Shown: piece by piece, positions 61,996-64,000 of the stretch
Layout of the letters: each line of letters opens with the position of its first letter
Numbering within the stretch: the stretch's first letter is position 1
From: an uncultured Sphingomonadaceae bacterium
Lineage (GTDB): Bacteria > Pseudomonadota > Alphaproteobacteria > Sphingomonadales > Sphingomonadaceae
Assembly (NCBI GenBank): GCA_947501695.1
Contig: CANMWO010000004.1
Location: 1 to 64,000, forward strand
DNA: 64,000 bases
Direction of reading: 5' to 3'
The notes under the pieces: model-generated
Seen by the model: only the letters and a program-made list of their open reading frames with translations
Told to the model about the DNA's origin: nothing
Database searches by the model: none
Made by a program: the position numbers and the translations under genes

Positions 61996-63755
61996 TGGCA
62001 ATGGATAAAGCGACAGCGCTAACCAAGGAAGCGATTGATAGCGGCAACCTTCTTTTGGCCTACGACACCGCAATTTCGGCAATTGGCGAGGGAAATGAGT
62101 CGGCTGAATTGCGTCACTTGATGGTCCTTGCTCTCGCCCGGATGGGTAATGGCGAACAGGCCATGGAGCTTTTCCGTCAATATGGTTTGAACAGCTCAAC
62201 GGACTCGCATCACCTGAGCATTGCTGCGCGAATTTTAAAGGATGCGGCATTAGCAATTTCAGCGACCAACGAACGTCATGCCGCTTTGCTTAAAGCCTAT
62301 GACGCTTATCAGAGAATTTTTGAGGATAGCGGGGATAGCTATCCGGGAATCAACGCCGCTACGCTTGCATTTCTGGGCGGACAGAAAGATCGCGCAGATA
62401 GCATTGGGTCATCAATTCTTGATCTTCCGCAAATAGCGAACCCAGATAATTATTATGACGCTGCGACGCAGGCCGAAGCCTTGTTGATCGTAGGGCAGTT
62501 TGATGCGGCACAAGACAGCCTGAACAGAGCCGGTGCGATGCCGGACGCCAACGCTGGTGCCAAGGCGAGTAGCAGTAAACAGCTAGCTCTTGTGGCAAAG
62601 GCAGCTGGTCTGGATCAAAAAACAATCGACGTGCTACTCGCGCCCATATCGCCACCAACGGTCATTCACTATTGCGGTCATATGTTTCTGGAAAACCCAG
62701 AAACCGAAGCTAAGTTGCGAACGGCAATAGAAGAGTTTTTCGATCAAAAGGATGTTGGCTATGCCTATGGCGCATTGGCCGCAGGCTCAGACATATTGAT
62801 TGCTGAAACTATCTTGGAGCGCGGCGGAGAATTAAATGTGATCCTGCCATTCTTGCAGGACGATTTTATTGCCCAGTCCATTTTGCCAGCCGGAGAGGGT
62901 TGGCTGCAGCGCTTCGAGACATGCATGAAGGCCGCGAACAGCATCAACTATGCGACAGAAATGCATTATGTTGGTGATCCGGATCAGTTTGGTTACGCGA
63001 GCAAAGTGGCAATGGGAATGGCAAAACTCAGAGCACAATATCTTGGGCGGTCAGCGGATCAACTTGCGATTTGGGATCGTTTTGAATCAACCGGTTCGGC
63101 TGGTACAGCGGCAGATGTCGAAGGGTGGATATCTTACGGAGGAACGCCTCACATAGTGGATGCCGGACCTGTCGATCGCAATTTAAGCAGATCGGAAAGG
63201 CCCGATCAAGACCTGCACAAACGAACAGTCGCAGCAATATTATTCACCGACTTCCCTGGCTTTTCGAAACTGTCAGAGGCTGCCCTTCCGGCATTTTGGA
63301 ATGGGATCATGGGAAATATGGCAAAAGTACTGGAAAACTATCCAGGCCAAATTCTTGCCCAAAATAGCTGGGGTGATGCCCTGCTCGCTGTGACCCCCGA
63401 CGCTCCGTGCGCTGCCAGTCTGGCGTTGGAACTGCAAAGCGCGCTGCAGGATTTTGACTATGCACTTTTAGGCATGACGGAAAGTAGCGGCATGCGCATT
63501 GGCCTCCACTATGGTCCGGCCTATGAAACGGAGGACCCGATTACCAAAAAAACAACACTCTATGGGACAGAAGTATCACGGGCAGCGCGGATCGAACCTG
63601 TGACCCCTCCCGGCGCGGTGTTTGTTACAGAACCATTTGCCGCAATTCTGGCGCTGGAAGCGCCAGATGATTATAAATGCCGCTACGCCGGAAATATTGA
63701 ATTTGCCAAAGGCTATGGCACCTATCCCATTTACCAACTCACATATCGGGTTTGA
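61995..63755 (+). CDS. TPR / Rossmann-like / class III nucleotidyl cyclase protein
   Basis: The protein has 586 residues. An N-terminal TPR-like helical region (about 1-220, with TRAFs-binding-like repeats) is followed by a Rossmann-type section (about 222-350) with GALAAGSDILIAETILERGG and VILPFLQDDF, reminiscent of SLOG folds. The C-terminal class III cyclase domain (about 405-586) has ILFTDFPGFS and NSWGDALLAV holding the two metal Asp, and VSRAARIEPVTPPG. At the place where adenylyl cyclases have a purine-reading Lys, Asn appears by eye. The product nucleotide is unknown. It is coupled to the TIR gene by TAATG. Confidence 0.85.
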   Translation: MAMDKATALTKEAIDSGNLLLAYDTAISAIGEGNESAELRHLMVLALARMGNGEQAMELFRQYGLNSSTDSHHLSIAARILKDAALAISATNERHAALLKAYDAYQRIFEDSGDSYPGINAATLAFLGGQKDRADSIGSSILDLPQIANPDNYYDAATQAEALLIVGQFDAAQDSLNRAGAMPDANAGAKASSSKQLALVAKAAGLDQKTIDVLLAPISPPTVIHYCGHMFLENPETEAKLRTAIEEFFDQKDVGYAYGALAAGSDILIAETILERGGELNVILPFLQDDFIAQSILPAGEGWLQRFETCMKAANSINYATEMHYVGDPDQFGYASKVAMGMAKLRAQYLGRSADQLAIWDRFESTGSAGTAADVEGWISYGGTPHIVDAGPVDRNLSRSERPDQDLHKRTVAAILFTDFPGFSKLSEAALPAFWNGIMGNMAKVLENYPGQILAQNSWGDALLAVTPDAPCAASLALELQSALQDFDYALLGMTESSGMRIGLHYGPAYETEDPITKKTTLYGTEVSRAARIEPVTPPGAVFVTEPFAAILALEAPDDYKCRYAGNIEFAKGYGTYPIYQLTYRV

Positions 63756-63806
63756 ACCGAGCAATCACAACCGGCGACAATCAGGACTGGCGCGATTTTC
63801 CTTACA

Positions 63807-64000
63807 TCATGCATTTCTGATCAATTGTCCGGGCCGAGCGCCGGTTGATTGATCATATCTGCGGATTACTTCACCCGAAACAATCGTTGCGTCATAGCCC
63901 GTGGCGCGTTGATGAAGGCGCTGACCGCCTGCGGGTAGATCACGAACAATTTCGGGCAAGTGCAATTTCAAACCTTGTAGATCGATCACATTGATATCGG
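63807..64000 (-). CDS. Amidohydrolase (N-acyl-D-amino-acid deacylase-like), C-terminal part
   Basis: The frame enters from the right window edge and ends with TGA at 63807. The visible residues (DLQGLKLHLPEIVRDLPAGG, RLHQRATGYDATIVSGEVIR, STGARPGQLIR) match the end of Amidohydro_3-type enzymes, where a final strand pair is followed by TGxxPGxLxR. The N-terminal catalytic part lies outside. The substrate cannot be named. It converges with the cyclase gene, 51 bases apart. Confidence 0.75.
   Translation of the reverse strand, partial: DINVIDLQGLKLHLPEIVRDLPAGGQRLHQRATGYDATIVSGEVIRRYDQSTGARPGQLIRNA

Noticed and set aside
60985-63755. Thoeris defence system
   Set aside because: Thoeris pairs a TIR protein with a ThsA-type SIR2/SLOG or other effector; here the partner is a class III cyclase with TPR repeats, so Thoeris is not a good match even though a SLOG-like part may be present.

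Overview
The window looks like chromosome of a sphingomonad-type alphaproteobacterium. This is inferred from family content and gene pairings read by eye: bamE divergent from a CBP3-type chaperone plus a DUF177 gene, an NDUFAF7-like methyltransferase after lgt, an mlaEFD-type operon with a MlaB-like domain fused to MlaE, a CnoX with an intact WCGPC site, and frequent TTG starts with good Shine-Dalgarno sequences. No base composition or database comparison was computed.

Region 1 (1-2.7 kb) is accessory DNA: a partial gene, two orphan hypothetical genes, and a REP-associated HUH transposase (RAYT) bracketed by perfect 27-bp inverted repeats. A 135-bp non-autonomous derivative of the same element lies at 24.35 kb, with trailing copies of its end.

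Region 2 (2.7-24 kb) is the most unusual part. A minus-strand cluster (11.8 to 2.7 kb) encodes at least ten small secreted proteins of about 100-135 residues, one of them frameshifted and one a pseudogene. They fall into two cysteine-containing paralogous groups plus a few outliers. The cluster also holds a miniature two-repeat YD protein, a 1431-residue YD/RHS-repeat protein with a signal peptide, and a small membrane protein. A TonB-like gene follows at 11.9-12.8 kb. Divergent from it runs a compact type II secretion operon, gspE-F-G-H-I-J-L-M-(C-like)-D-K. Three more small secreted proteins of the same type follow gspK in the same direction, the first only 40 bp after it. The arrangement suggests that the small proteins, and perhaps the YD proteins, are cargo of this secretion machine; that is inference.

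Region 3 (23.9-24.85 kb) is a scar: a small zinc-ribbon membrane protein, the RAYT-element derivative, a truncated excisionase-like gene and a tRNA-Gly(GCC).

Region 4 (25-60.8 kb) is ordinary core genome: cnoX, a Lon-N protein, a Trm112-like protein; yggT-folD-lipoprotein-marC; argB, mutS and a peroxiredoxin; maeB; bamE; CBP3-DUF177; an acyl-CoA ligase with glnD; lgt and an NDUFAF7-like gene; an Mla/MCE lipid-transport operon; a HAD hydrolase; a Cys/Met PLP enzyme; a DASS transporter; pgeF-pepN; an M48 protease with a YeeZ-like SDR; a renalase-like oxidase; DUF393-DUF427; an ABC1 kinase.

Region 5 (60.9-63.8 kb) is a tightly coupled pair: a membrane-anchored TIR protein and a large TPR/Rossmann/class III nucleotidyl-cyclase protein. 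It looks like a nucleotide-signalling or defence module comparable in logic to Pycsar. The window ends inside an amidohydrolase gene on the minus strand.
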